Part shown: positions 32,324-41,173 of the stretch, piece by piece
How positions within the stretch are numbered: the first letter of the stretch is position 1
Layout of the letters: the number at the start of each line of letters is the position of its first letter
Origin: Burkholderiales bacterium 68-10
GTDB lineage: Bacteria; Pseudomonadota; Gammaproteobacteria; Burkholderiales; Burkholderiaceae_C
Length of the DNA: 53,138 bases
Direction: 5' to 3'
Assembly: GCA_001897615.1 (NCBI GenBank)
Contig: MKTG01000072.1
Span: forward strand, 58,101-111,238
Translations under genes and position numbers: made by a program
Notes under the pieces: model-generated
What the model was told of the DNA's origin: nothing
The model's database searches: none
Seen by the model: only the letters and a program-made list of their open reading frames with translations

Positions 32324-33031
32324 TCATTGCCGTGATGGTTTGACTGCGCGCGTGCCAAAAATCGCCGAGCCCACCCGCACCATGGTGCTGCCGGCGGCCA
32401 CCGCCGCTTCCAGATCGTCGCTCATGCCCATGGACAGCGTGTCCAGCCCCAGGCCGGCCGCATTCAACTGGTCAAAAAGGGCTCTGGCGCTTGCGTGGAC
32501 TGCGCGAGCAGCTTCGAAATCAGGAGCAGGATCGGGGATCGTCATGAGCCCGCGCAGGCGCAGCCTCGGCAGCGCCGCCACCGCCTGCGCGAGGGCCAGC
32601 GCCTCGGCCGGCGCCACGCCGGACTTGGTGGGCCCGCCGTCGATGTTGACCTGCAGGCACAGGTTCAGCGGCGGCAGGCCGGGCGGGCGCTGCGCCGACA
32701 GGCGCTCGGCGGTCTTCAGCCGGTCGACGCCGTGGGCCCAGTCGAACTGCTCGGCCACCAGGCGGGTCTTGTTGCTCTGGATCGGGCCGATGCAGTGCCA
32801 GCGCAGCTGGCCGCGCAGATCGGCCAGGGCGGCGATCTTGTCCACGCCTTCCTGGATGTAGTTCTCGCCGAAATCGCGCTGCCCGGCGGCGGCGGCGGCG
32901 CGCACCGCCTCGGGGCCGAAGGTCTTGGAGACAGCCAGCAGCGTGACATCCTGCACATTGCGCCCGGCCTGTTGACAGGCTGTGGCAATCCGTGCACGCA
33001 CGTGTTGGAGCTTGGCGGCGATCGTCGTCAT
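32324..33031 (-). CDS. yggS: YggS/PROSC family pyridoxal phosphate homeostasis protein
   Basis: PLP-binding protein controlling vitamin B6 and amino-acid pools. The 235 residues fit. The PLP lysine is Lys36 in LLAVSKTFGPEAV; FGENYIQEG, WHCIGPIQSNK, LQVNIDGGPTKSGV, LRLRGLMTIPDP and LSMGMSDDLEAAV are all family motifs. The neighbour pilT in the divergent direction is a conserved bacterial arrangement. DNA for residues 169-187 strongly resembles repeat A, yet the protein shows no clear length increase compared with the family as I recall it. The start codons of yggS and pilT are 44 bp apart. Confidence 0.94.
   Translation of the reverse strand: MTTIAAKLQHVRARIATACQQAGRNVQDVTLLAVSKTFGPEAVRAAAAAGQRDFGENYIQEGVDKIAALADLRGQLRWHCIGPIQSNKTRLVAEQFDWAHGVDRLKTAERLSAQRPPGLPPLNLCLQVNIDGGPTKSGVAPAEALALAQAVAALPRLRLRGLMTIPDPAPDFEAARAVHASARALFDQLNAAGLGLDTLSMGMSDDLEAAVAAGSTMVRVGSAIFGTRAVKPSRQ
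32471..32528 (-). repeat. Repeat A-like copy 9, in-frame inside yggS
   Basis: On the minus strand: CCTGATTTCGAAGCTGCTCGCGC, loop, CAAGCGCCAGAGCCCTTTTTG. Translated DFEAARAVHASARALFDQ, in the same frame as the copies in hemE, the lipoprotein and the carboxylase. Confidence 0.55.
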
Positions 33032-33075
33032 AATGCCCGCAGCGTATCAAACTGCAACCAATTGGATTCATTCCC

Positions 33076-34119
33076 GTGGACATTACCCAATTGCTGGCCT
33101 TCAGCGTCAAGAACAAGGCGTCGGACCTGCACCTGTCGGCCGGCCTGCCGCCCATGATCCGCGTGCACGGCGACGTGCGGCGCCTGAACGTCGATCCGCT
33201 CGACCACAAGCAGGTGTTCGCCATGCTGTACGACATCATGAACGACACCCAGCGCAAGATCTACGAGGAAAACCTGGAGGTCGACTTCTCGTTCGAGATC
33301 GAAGGCCTGGCGCGCTTTCGGGTCAACGCCTTCAACCAGAACCGCGGCGCCGCCGGTGTGCTGCGGACCATCCCCAGCAAGATCCTGACGCTGGAGCAGC
33401 TCAATGCGCCCAAGATCTTCGGCGAACTGGCGCTCAAGCCGCGCGGCCTGGTGCTGGTCACCGGCCCCACCGGCTCGGGCAAGTCGACCACGCTGGCGGC
33501 CATGGTCAACCACCTGAACGAAATGGAGTACGGCCACGTGCTGACGGTGGAAGACCCGATCGAGTTCGTGCACGAATCCAAGAAGTGCCTGATCAACCAG
33601 CGCGAGGTCGGCCCCATGACGCACAGCTTTGCCAACGCCCTGCGCTCGGCTCTGCGCGAGGACCCGGACGCCATCCTGGTGGGCGAGATGCGCGACCTGG
33701 AGACCATTCGCCTGGCCATGACCGCCGCCGAGACCGGTCACCTGGTGTTCGGCACCCTGCACACCAGCAGTGCGGCCAAGACCATCGACCGCATCATCGA
33801 CGTCTTCCCGGCCGAGGAAAAGGAGATGGTGCGCGCCATGCTGTCCGAATCGCTGGTGGCCGTGATCTCGCAGTCGCTGTGCAAGCTCAAGGACGGCAGC
33901 GGCCGCGTGGCGGCGCACGAGATCATGCTGGGCACGCCCGCCATCCGCAACCTGATCCGCGAGGCCAAGGTGGCGCAGATGTACTCGTCCATCCAGACCG
34001 GCAACAGCCTGGGCATGCAGACGCTGGACCAGAACCTGACCGACCTGGTGCGGCGCAACGTGATCAGCGCCGCAGAGGCGCGCAGCAAGGCCAAGATTCC
34101 GGAAAACTTTCCTGGATGA
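33076..34119 (+). CDS. pilT: Type IV pilus retraction ATPase PilT
   Basis: PilT is the hexameric ATPase that depolymerises type IV pili and drives twitching. The 347-residue protein begins at GTG 33076 (MDITQLLAFSVKNKASDLHLSAG, the family N-terminus). Walker A GPTGSGKST is at 130-138; the Asp box TVEDPIEF, Walker B (ILVGEMRD), the His box (GHLVFGTLHT) and the retraction signature AIRNLIRE near the C-terminus are present. pilU follows after 104 bp containing heptamer arrays. Confidence 0.97.
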   Translation: MDITQLLAFSVKNKASDLHLSAGLPPMIRVHGDVRRLNVDPLDHKQVFAMLYDIMNDTQRKIYEENLEVDFSFEIEGLARFRVNAFNQNRGAAGVLRTIPSKILTLEQLNAPKIFGELALKPRGLVLVTGPTGSGKSTTLAAMVNHLNEMEYGHVLTVEDPIEFVHESKKCLINQREVGPMTHSFANALRSALREDPDAILVGEMRDLETIRLAMTAAETGHLVFGTLHTSSAAKTIDRIIDVFPAEEKEMVRAMLSESLVAVISQSLCKLKDGSGRVAAHEIMLGTPAIRNLIREAKVAQMYSSIQTGNSLGMQTLDQNLTDLVRRNVISAAEARSKAKIPENFPG

Positions 34120-34126
34120 GTGAGAG

Positions 34127-34213
34127 GTTCAGCGTTGGGCGTTCAGCGTTTGGCGTGAACTTCTGAAACCCATCGCTTCGCTCCGCTCAACGCTCAACGC
34201 TCAACGCTCAACG
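34127..34213. repeat. Repeat D: inverted heptamer arrays between pilT and pilU
   Basis: Left arm (34127-34155): four degenerate GTTNNGC heptamers. Right arm (34184-34213): four exact CGCTCAA heptamers plus CG. The arms are approximately complementary, so the transcript can fold into a long register-slipping hairpin 10 bp before the pilU start. Confidence 0.75.
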
Positions 34214-34223
34214 GTAGACCACC

Positions 34224-35360
34224 ATGGAACGCGATCAGGCCAGCAAATTCATTCACGATCTGCTCAAGCTCTTGCTCACCCGCAAGGGCAGCGACCTGTT
34301 CATCACGGCCGACTTTCCGCCCGCCATCAAGGTGGACGGCAAGATCACCAAGGTGTCGTCGCAGAACCTGACGGCGGCCCACACGCTGGCGCTGGTGCGC
34401 GCCGTGATGAACGACAAGCAGGCCGCCGAGTTCGAACGCACCAAGGAATGCAACTTCGCCATCTCGCCGGCGGGCATCGGGCGCTTTCGCTGCAACGCCT
34501 TCATCCAGCAGGGCAACATCGGCATGGTGATGCGGGTGATTCCGGCCGATCTGCCCACCATCGACGGCCTGGGCATGCCCCAGATTCTCAAGGAAGTGGC
34601 GATGAGCAAGCGCGGGCTGACCATCCTGGTGGGCGCCACCGGTTCGGGCAAGTCGACCACGCTGGCGGCCATGGTGGACTGGCGCAACATCAACAGCCAG
34701 GGCCACATCATCACGGTGGAAGACCCGGTCGAATTCGTGCACCCGCACAAGAACTGCATCGTGACCCAGCGCGAGGTCGGGCTGGACACCGACGACTGGG
34801 AATCGGCGCTGAAGAACAGCCTGCGCCAGGCGCCCGACGTGATCCTGATGGGCGAGATCCGCGACCGCGAAACCATGGAGCACGCCGTGGCCTTCGCCGA
34901 GACCGGCCACCTGTGCCTGGCCACGCTGCACGCCAACAGCGCCAACCAGGCACTCGACCGCATCATCAACTTCTTCCCCGAGGAGCGCCGCCTGCAGTTG
35001 CTGATGGACCTGTCGCTCAACCTGCGCGCGCTGATCTCGCAGCGCCTGATCCCCAAGCAGGACGCCAAGGGCCGCACGGCGGTGGTGGAGATCATGCTCA
35101 ACTCGCCGCTGATCAGCGACCTGATCTTCAAGGGCGAGGTGGGCGAGATCAAGGAAGTGATGAAGCGCAGCCGCGAGCTGGGCATGCAAACCTTCGACCA
35201 GGCACTGTTCGACGCCTTCGAGGCCAACCTGATCAGCTACGAAGACGCGCTGCGCAACGCCGATTCGGCCAACGACCTGCGCCTGCAGATCAAGCTGACC
35301 AGCAAGCGCGCCAAGGAGCGCGACCTGGCGGCGGGCACCGAGCATCTGCAAATCGTCTAA
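34224..35360 (+). CDS. pilU: PilT-like ATPase PilU
   Basis: PilU works with PilT in pilus retraction. The 378-residue protein has Walker A GATGSGKST (137-145), Asp box TVEDPVEFVHPHKNC, Walker B VILMGEIRD and His box GHLCLATLHANS. ERDQASKFIHDLL and the C-terminal extension past SYEDAL mark it as PilU. It lacks the AIRNLIRE motif of PilT, as expected. It likely shares a transcript with pilT, but repeat D lies in between and could uncouple their expression. Confidence 0.96.
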   Translation: MERDQASKFIHDLLKLLLTRKGSDLFITADFPPAIKVDGKITKVSSQNLTAAHTLALVRAVMNDKQAAEFERTKECNFAISPAGIGRFRCNAFIQQGNIGMVMRVIPADLPTIDGLGMPQILKEVAMSKRGLTILVGATGSGKSTTLAAMVDWRNINSQGHIITVEDPVEFVHPHKNCIVTQREVGLDTDDWESALKNSLRQAPDVILMGEIRDRETMEHAVAFAETGHLCLATLHANSANQALDRIINFFPEERRLQLLMDLSLNLRALISQRLIPKQDAKGRTAVVEIMLNSPLISDLIFKGEVGEIKEVMKRSRELGMQTFDQALFDAFEANLISYEDALRNADSANDLRLQIKLTSKRAKERDLAAGTEHLQIV

Positions 35361-35399
35361 CGGTGCGTGCTGCCCGGCAGGGACCGTACCCTGGTTCCC

Positions 35400-35405
35400 T
35401 AGAAT
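35400..35405 (+). promoter_or_regulatory. Putative -10 box (TAGAAT) of the dehydrogenase gene
   Basis: TAGAAT, then GGCTGC and ATG 35412: the same 6-base gap as before chaN. No Shine-Dalgarno sequence; a leaderless transcript is suggested. Confidence 0.4.
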
Positions 35406-35411
35406 GGCTGC

Positions 35412-36329
35412 ATGAACACCACGATCAACGCCCGCCCGTACGACCCCACCCCCGCCCGCCGCGTGGCCTTTCTCGGCCTGGGCGTGATGGGCTACCCCAT
35501 GGCCGGCCATCTGGCGCTGGCCGGGCACGAGGTCACGGTCTACAACCGTACCGCTACAAAATCAGAAGCGTTTTGCGCACAACTGGCGGGCGCCGGCAAG
35601 GTAAAACATGCCGAAACCCCGGCGGCTGCAGCGGCCGGCGCCGAGATCGTGCTGGCCTGTGTCGGCAACGACGACGACCTGCGCCAGGTGGTGCTGGGCG
35701 AGGCCGGTGCCTTTGCCGGCATGGCGCCGGGCGCCATCTTCGTCGACCACACCACGGCCTCGGCCAACGTGGCGCGCGAGCTGGACGCGGTGGCGCGCAG
35801 CCGGGGCCTGCACTTCATCGACGCGCCGGTGTCCGGCGGTCAGGCCGGCGCGCAGAACGGCCAGCTGACGGGGATGTGCGGTGGCGATCAGGCCGCGTTC
35901 GATCGCGTGCGGCCGGTGGCCCTGGCGTTCTCGCGCGCCTTCACCCTGATGGGGCCCAGCGGCGCCGGTCAGCTGACCAAGATGGTCAACCAGATCTGCA
36001 TCGCCGGCCTGGTGCAGGGCCTGTCGGAGGCCATCGCCTTCGGCCAGCGCGCCGGGCTGGACATGCAGCAGGTGATCGAGGTCATCGGCAAGGGCGCGGC
36101 GCAAAGCTGGCAGCTGGACAACCGCGGCCCGACCATGGCGCAGGACAGGTTCGATTTCGGCTTTGCCGTCGACTGGATGCGCAAGGACCTGGGGCTGGTG
36201 CTCGACGAAGCCAAGCGCAACGGCGCGCGCCTGCCGGTGACCGCCCTGGTCGACCAGTTCTATGCCGACGTGCAGCAGATGGGCGGCGGCCGCTGGGATA
36301 CCTCCAGCCTGGTGCGGCGCCTGAAGTGA
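35412..36329 (+). CDS. NAD(P)-dependent oxidoreductase, 3-hydroxyisobutyrate dehydrogenase family
   Basis: A 305-residue beta-hydroxyacid dehydrogenase. The Rossmann motif FLGLGVMGYPMAGHL is at about 17-31, the substrate-binding segment DAPVSGGQAGAQNGQL in the middle, and the catalytic lysine region GAGQLTKMVNQI after it. KDLGLVLDEAKRNG is the C-terminal signature. The exact substrate (3-hydroxyisobutyrate, tartronate semialdehyde or another) cannot be read. Codons 47-66 resemble a repeat A copy. It is followed by the convergent dolP gene 15 bp away. Confidence 0.9.
   Translation: MNTTINARPYDPTPARRVAFLGLGVMGYPMAGHLALAGHEVTVYNRTATKSEAFCAQLAGAGKVKHAETPAAAAAGAEIVLACVGNDDDLRQVVLGEAGAFAGMAPGAIFVDHTTASANVARELDAVARSRGLHFIDAPVSGGQAGAQNGQLTGMCGGDQAAFDRVRPVALAFSRAFTLMGPSGAGQLTKMVNQICIAGLVQGLSEAIAFGQRAGLDMQQVIEVIGKGAAQSWQLDNRGPTMAQDRFDFGFAVDWMRKDLGLVLDEAKRNGARLPVTALVDQFYADVQQMGGGRWDTSSLVRRLK
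35551..35610 (+). repeat. Diverged repeat A-like copy 10, in-frame in the dehydrogenase
   Basis: CTACAAAATCAGAAGCGTTTTGCGC, loop, GGCGCCGGCAAGGTAAAACATG. The layout matches repeat A but the AGCTGC core is degraded. Translated KSEAFCAQLAGAGKVK. Confidence 0.4.
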
Positions 36330-36344
36330 GCGGCGCGCCGCGGG

Positions 36345-37094
36345 CTATCTGGCCGGCGGCAGGGTCTGCACCTGGATCGGCTGCGGTGCGTTGACGATGG
36401 CCGGCTGCGTCACCGGGTGGGTCTGCACACCCACCGCGGCGTCCTGGGCCGGCGCCGGCACCGTCGCGCCGCTGCTGGACGCCGTGCCATTGCCGACGGC
36501 CGGATCGACGATCAGGTCAATCACGCGCACCACGCGCTGCACGCCCTCGGTCTGGCGCGCGGCGTCGGTGGCCAGGGCCATCTCGGTGGCCGTCAGACGA
36601 CCCATCAGATAGGTCGTGCCGCGCTCGGTCAGCACCTTGATGCTGGCCGACGGCACGCCATTGGTGCCCACCAGACGCCCGCGCACCTTGCTGGTGATGA
36701 AGGCGTCGTTGGAGCGCTGGAACGCGCTCGACTCGGGCATCACCGCCAGCTCGTTGACCACGCCCTGCACGCCGGGCAGGGCGCGCACGCGGGTCTCCAT
36801 CAGCTGGCGGTCCTGCACGCTGGGCACTTCGCCGGTGATCAGCGCCTTGCGGTAGTAGCTGGCCACGTTGACATGGCCGCGCCCGGCCAGCGCCTGCGCC
36901 ACGACCTCGCGCGCGCCCGCCTCGATGGCCTGGTCGGCGTCCTGGGTCTCGGCGCTGCGGCGGTCGGCCGTCATCAGCAAGGCACCGGTGCCCACCGCGC
37001 CACCCACCACGGCGGCCGCGCAACCCGTCAGCAGGGCGGCGGCCAGTGCGCTGGCCAGCGCCAGCGCGGCCCCTCGGGTACGAAAGAACTTCAT
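36345..37094 (-). CDS. dolP: BON-domain outer-membrane lipoprotein DolP (YraP)
   Basis: DolP is an outer-membrane lipoprotein supporting envelope integrity. The 249-residue precursor has lipobox LLTGC (Cys25) and two BON domains: about 60-125 (VNVASYYRKALITGEVPS) and 135-205 (ITSKVRGRLVGTNGV, TYLMGRLTATE). The C-terminal 40 residues are a Pro/Ala/Thr/Gln-rich tail. The start overlaps the diaA stop by four bases. The order yraN-diaA-dolP with rsmI divergent is the conserved E. coli-like arrangement, which supports the assignment. Confidence 0.9.
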   Translation of the reverse strand: MKFFRTRGAALALASALAAALLTGCAAAVVGGAVGTGALLMTADRRSAETQDADQAIEAGAREVVAQALAGRGHVNVASYYRKALITGEVPSVQDRQLMETRVRALPGVQGVVNELAVMPESSAFQRSNDAFITSKVRGRLVGTNGVPSASIKVLTERGTTYLMGRLTATEMALATDAARQTEGVQRVVRVIDLIVDPAVGNGTASSSGATVPAPAQDAAVGVQTHPVTQPAIVNAPQPIQVQTLPPAR

Positions 37095-37690
37095 TCGGAA
37101 CTCTCCTCGTTGCCAAGCAGTTGCACGTCCAGGCCGTCACACAGGCAGTGCAGCACCAGCTGGTGCGCCTCGTGGATGCGCGGCGTGCGCTCGTGGGGGA
37201 TGCACACGTGGACATCGGTGTCGCGCAGCACGCGCCCTAGCTCGCCGCCACCGCGCCCGGTGAGCGCGATCACGCTGATGTCGCGCTCGTGCGCGGCCTG
37301 CGCGGCGCGCACCAGGTTGACGGTATTGCCGTTGGTCGACAGCAGCAGCAGCGCATCGCCGGGGTTGCCCAGCGCCCGCACCTGGGCGGCGAACACGTCG
37401 GCGTACTCGCCGCGCCGCGCCACGGCGGTCAGCGTGGCGGCGTCGGTGCCCAGGGCCAGCGCGGGCAGCTCGGGGCGGGCGCGCTCCAGGCCGCCGACCA
37501 TCAGCGCCGCCATGTACTGCGCCAGCGCGCCGGAGGCGCCGTTGCCGCAGGCCATCACCTTGCCGCCGCCGGTGATGCAGGCCAGCAGCGCCTGCGTGGC
37601 CTCCTCGATGGGCCGCGCCAGGCTTTGCGCCCACTGGTACTTCAGGTCGGCGCTGTCGATGAACTGCTGAGGCGTGCGTTGTTCAGGCAT
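37091..37690 (-). CDS. diaA: SIS-domain protein DiaA / phosphoheptose isomerase-like
   Basis: A 199-residue SIS-domain protein. GGGKVMACGNGASGALAQY is the sugar-phosphate-binding loop and LLLSTNGNTVNLVRA the second one. DiaA binds DnaA and regulates replication initiation in E. coli; its paralogue GmhA makes heptose for LPS. The conserved location between yraN and dolP favours DiaA, while sequence alone cannot separate them. ATG 37690 is preceded by TATGAT and CGGCGCCG, without a Shine-Dalgarno sequence. It overlaps dolP (ATGA). Confidence 0.85.
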   Translation of the reverse strand: MPEQRTPQQFIDSADLKYQWAQSLARPIEEATQALLACITGGGKVMACGNGASGALAQYMAALMVGGLERARPELPALALGTDAATLTAVARRGEYADVFAAQVRALGNPGDALLLLSTNGNTVNLVRAAQAAHERDISVIALTGRGGGELGRVLRDTDVHVCIPHERTPRIHEAHQLVLHCLCDGLDVQLLGNEESSE

Positions 37691-37698
37691 CGGCGCCG

Positions 37699-37704
37699 AT
37701 CATA
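37699..37704 (-). promoter_or_regulatory. Putative -10 box (TATGAT) of diaA-dolP
   Basis: On the minus strand TATGAT-CGGCGCCG-ATG: an 8-base gap to the diaA start codon, same layout as rep, chaN and purU. Confidence 0.4.
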
Positions 37705-37820
37705 ACCGCGCCGGGCCCCTTCGGTGCAAATTTAGGAGCAAATCGGCTCCCTCAGCGGCACTTTCGGCGCACGGCGCGGCGCGGGCCCGGGGCGTGCCGG
37801 GCGGTTGGCTGGCTCCGGGA

Positions 37821-38210
37821 TCAACCGGCGTCGAAGGCGGCCTGCAGCCATTCGATGCGATCGCCGTCGATGGCCAGCACGTCGAAGCGGCACGGCGGCG
37901 GCGCGCGGTGGCGCAGCAGATAGTGGCGCGCCGCCAGCACGATGCGCCGCTGCTTGACGGCGCCCACGCTGGCCGCCGCGCCGCCGTGCGTGGCGCTGGC
38001 CCGCGCGCGCACCTCGACGAACACCAGCGTGCCGTCGGGCGCATGCATCACCAGGTCGATCTCGCCGCCGCCGCGGCCGGGCGTTCGATAATTGCGCTCG
38101 ACGAGCGACAGCCCGGCGGCCTGCAGATGGGCCAGGGCCCGGTCTTCCGCGGCCAGCCCGCGCGCCCGCGTGCTGGGCCGGCCGAGTCGATTCCAGTTGA
38201 ACAGCGCCAT
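37821..38210 (-). CDS. yraN: YraN family protein (UPF0102, endonuclease-like)
   Basis: A 129-residue protein of the restriction-endonuclease-like fold. The family pattern is clear: GLAAEDRALAHLQAAGL, RNYRTPGRGGGEIDLV (catalytic Asp/Glu in GEIDLV), TLVFVEVRAR (E-x-K/R) and FDVLAIDG. Cellular role is poorly known; possibly a Holliday-junction or repair nuclease. Start at 38210 (MALFNWNRLGRPS). Upstream is the divergent rsmI start, 12 bp away. A 130-bp gap without visible genes separates it from diaA. Confidence 0.9.
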   Translation of the reverse strand: MALFNWNRLGRPSTRARGLAAEDRALAHLQAAGLSLVERNYRTPGRGGGEIDLVMHAPDGTLVFVEVRARASATHGGAAASVGAVKQRRIVLAARHYLLRHRAPPPCRFDVLAIDGDRIEWLQAAFDAG

Positions 38211-38222
38211 GTGCCTCCCGCC

Positions 38223-39215
38223 ATGGTGGAACACCCCACCCCCGATTCACCACGCCCGCCAATGCCACCGACCGCTCCCCCGCTGGGCCAGGCCAGCTTC
38301 CTGCCCGCCCTGGACGCCGCGCGCGCCGCCGCTGGCGCGCAGCATTATCCGGCCGGCAGCCTGTACGTGGTGGCCACGCCCATCGGCAACCTGGCCGACA
38401 TCACGCTGCGTGCCCTGCACCTGCTGACACTGGCCGACGCCATCGCCTGCGAGGACACGCGCCACACCAACCATCTGCTGCGCGCCTACGGCATCGACGG
38501 CAAGCCGCTGCTGGCGCTGCACGAGCACAACGAGGCCGAGGCCGCGCAAGCCGTGGTCGCGCGCCTGCAGGCCGGCCAGCGCGTGGCCTACGTCAGCGAT
38601 GCCGGCACACCGGCCGTGAGCGACCCTGGCGCGCGGCTGGTGGCGGCCTGCGCCGCCGCCAGTCTGCGCGTGGTGCCGCTGCCCGGTGCCAGCAGCGTGA
38701 CCACCGCCATCAGTGCCGCCGGTCTGGGAGGTGATGGCCAGTTCCTGTTCCACGGTTTTCTGCCCGCCAAAACCGGCGAACGCCAGTCGGCGGTGCAAGC
38801 GCTGGCCGCCGAGCCGCGCGCCGTGGTGCTGCTGGAGGCGCCGCACCGCATCGCCGCCCTGGCCGACGCCCTGGCCACGCTGGGCGAGCGCCGCGTCACC
38901 GTGGCGCGCGAGCTGACCAAGCAGTTCGAGCAGATCGCCACCACGACCTGCGCCGCGCTGCCCGCCTGGCTGGCGCAGGACGCGCAGCGCCAGCGCGGCG
39001 AGTTCGCGCTGGTGCTGCACCCGCAGGAAATGCACGCCACCGCGCACGACAGCGAGCGCCTGCTGCGCCTGCTGCTGGCCGAGCTGCCGCTGAAAAGCGC
39101 GGTGCGGCTGGCGGCCGACATCACCGGGGCGCCGCGCAATGCGCTGTACGAGCGGGCGCTGGCCTTGAAATCAACGCCAGGAAATGGCCACGACGGCCAA
39201 GGAACCCCCGCATAG
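38223..39215 (+). CDS. rsmI: 16S rRNA (cytidine1402-2'-O)-methyltransferase
   Basis: RsmI uses SAM to methylate C1402 in the decoding centre of 16S rRNA. SLYVVATPIGNLADITLRAL, ACEDTRHTNHLLRAYG, SDAGTPAVSDPGARLV and GALYERAL-type C-terminal segments are diagnostic of the tetrapyrrole-methylase fold. ATG 38223 gives 330 residues; ATG 38262 gives 317 and is equally possible, as residues before about 35 are not conserved. The start lies 12 bp from the divergent yraN start. The stop is followed by a gap with repeat A copy 11. Confidence 0.94.
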   Translation: MVEHPTPDSPRPPMPPTAPPLGQASFLPALDAARAAAGAQHYPAGSLYVVATPIGNLADITLRALHLLTLADAIACEDTRHTNHLLRAYGIDGKPLLALHEHNEAEAAQAVVARLQAGQRVAYVSDAGTPAVSDPGARLVAACAAASLRVVPLPGASSVTTAISAAGLGGDGQFLFHGFLPAKTGERQSAVQALAAEPRAVVLLEAPHRIAALADALATLGERRVTVARELTKQFEQIATTTCAALPAWLAQDAQRQRGEFALVLHPQEMHATAHDSERLLRLLLAELPLKSAVRLAADITGAPRNALYERALALKSTPGNGHDGQGTPA

Positions 39216-39301
39216 GCTCGCGCGACGCAGGCGAGGGGGTCGAGCCGCGCCGCCCTTGCCCCACGGCAATCCGCCCAGCTCGCCCAGCCACGCCGAATTC
39301 A

Positions 39302-39365
39302 GAGTCAGATCAGGCGACAGCGCTTATGCAGACTGCGCAGACAGCTATGTTATTCATAGCTATCG
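39302..39365 (-). repeat. Repeat A copy 11, between convergent rsmI and yecA-like genes
   Basis: On the minus strand: ATAGCTATGAATAACATAGC, TGTCTGCGCAGTCTGCATAA, GCGCTGTCGCCTGATCTG. The AGCTATG-TTATT-CATAGCT stem is an exact 7-bp hairpin. The 168-bp gap holds nothing else visible. Confidence 0.8.
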
Positions 39366-39383
39366 CAGGTGGGACACCGTGGC

Positions 39384-40208
<825 letters not shown>

Positions 40209-40267
40209 GGGCAGGCTCCGCGCCGGGGCGCAAACGCGCATGGTAACGGCGCGCGGGGCTTGGCCTC

Positions 40268-41173
40268 TCAGCGCCTGCGCAGGCCCAGCCATATCACGGC
40301 GCCGACCACCACCAGTGCGCCGGCCACCTGCACCGGCGCCACGGCCTGCCCCAGCACCAGCCAGGCCAGGATGAGGGCGAACACCGGCTCCACGTTCATG
40401 ATGGCCGAGTTGCCCACCACGCCCAGGCGCGGCAGCACGGTGAACAGCAGGGTGATGCCGGTGCCGTACAGCAGGGTCAGCAGCGCCAGCCCCCACCAGC
40501 CGGGCGCGGCCCGCGGCAGCGCCAGCCCGCCCCCTGCCAGCGCCGCCGCGCCGGCCAGCAGGCCGACGATGGCCATGGTGGCAAAGGTGCGCAGGCGCCC
40601 GTCCAGCCCGCCGGCCTCGTGCTGCGTCAGCACCAGCGCCAGGCCGAAGGTGGCGGCCGCGCCCAGCGCAAACGCCACGCCGGCGCCGATCTGGTGCCAC
40701 TGGCCGGCCGCCCCCAGGCCGGAGGCTGCCCCCAGCACGTCCAGCGCCAGCACCAGGCCCAGCAGGATCACCGGCATGGCGATGAGCACCGTGCGCTCGG
40801 GTCGGTGCTGGTAGAGCACGCGCGCCCACAGCGCCGTCATCAGCGGGAAGCTGTTGAACACCAGCAGCGCCAGCGCCACCGGCAGCCGCGCCACGGCCGA
40901 ATACAGGCACAGGCTCTGCACCGCCACCAGCGCGCCGATCAGCGGCAGCGCCTTGCGCTGGCGGGCGTTCAGCGTCAGCGGCACCCGCTGGATCAGCAGC
41001 AACGCGCCCACCACCAGTGCCGTGCCGACGCTGCGCACGGTGACGGCGGTGGGCACGTCCACCCCATGGTTGAAGGCCATCCGCGCCGACACATGGTTGG
41101 CCGCCATCAGCAGGGCGATCAGCAGCAGCGTGGCAAAACCGGCGGCCGCGCGCGCCGACAGGCGATCAGACAT
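40268..41173 (-). CDS. EamA/DMT family transporter
   Basis: A 301-residue inner-membrane protein with ten hydrophobic helices and two EamA repeats. [21 protein letters not shown] begins the first; [20 protein letters not shown] begins the second. The substrate is unknown. The start at 41173 lies inside the end of the PanE-like gene (8-bp overlap), so translation is coupled. Followed by the yecA-like gene in the divergent sense of function but same strand, 59 bp away. Confidence 0.83.
   Translation of the reverse strand: MSDRLSARAAAGFATLLLIALLMAANHVSARMAFNHGVDVPTAVTVRSVGTALVVGALLLIQRVPLTLNARQRKALPLIGALVAVQSLCLYSAVARLPVALALLVFNSFPLMTALWARVLYQHRPERTVLIAMPVILLGLVLALDVLGAASGLGAAGQWHQIGAGVAFALGAAATFGLALVLTQHEAGGLDGRLRTFATMAIVGLLAGAAALAGGGLALPRAAPGWWGLALLTLLYGTGITLLFTVLPRLGVVGNSAIMNVEPVFALILAWLVLGQAVAPVQVAGALVVVGAVIWLGLRRR

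Noticed and set aside
34184-34213. Tandem CGCTCAA units as a CRISPR array
   Set aside because: Seven-base units without spacers; the facing inverted array indicates a hairpin repeat, not CRISPR.
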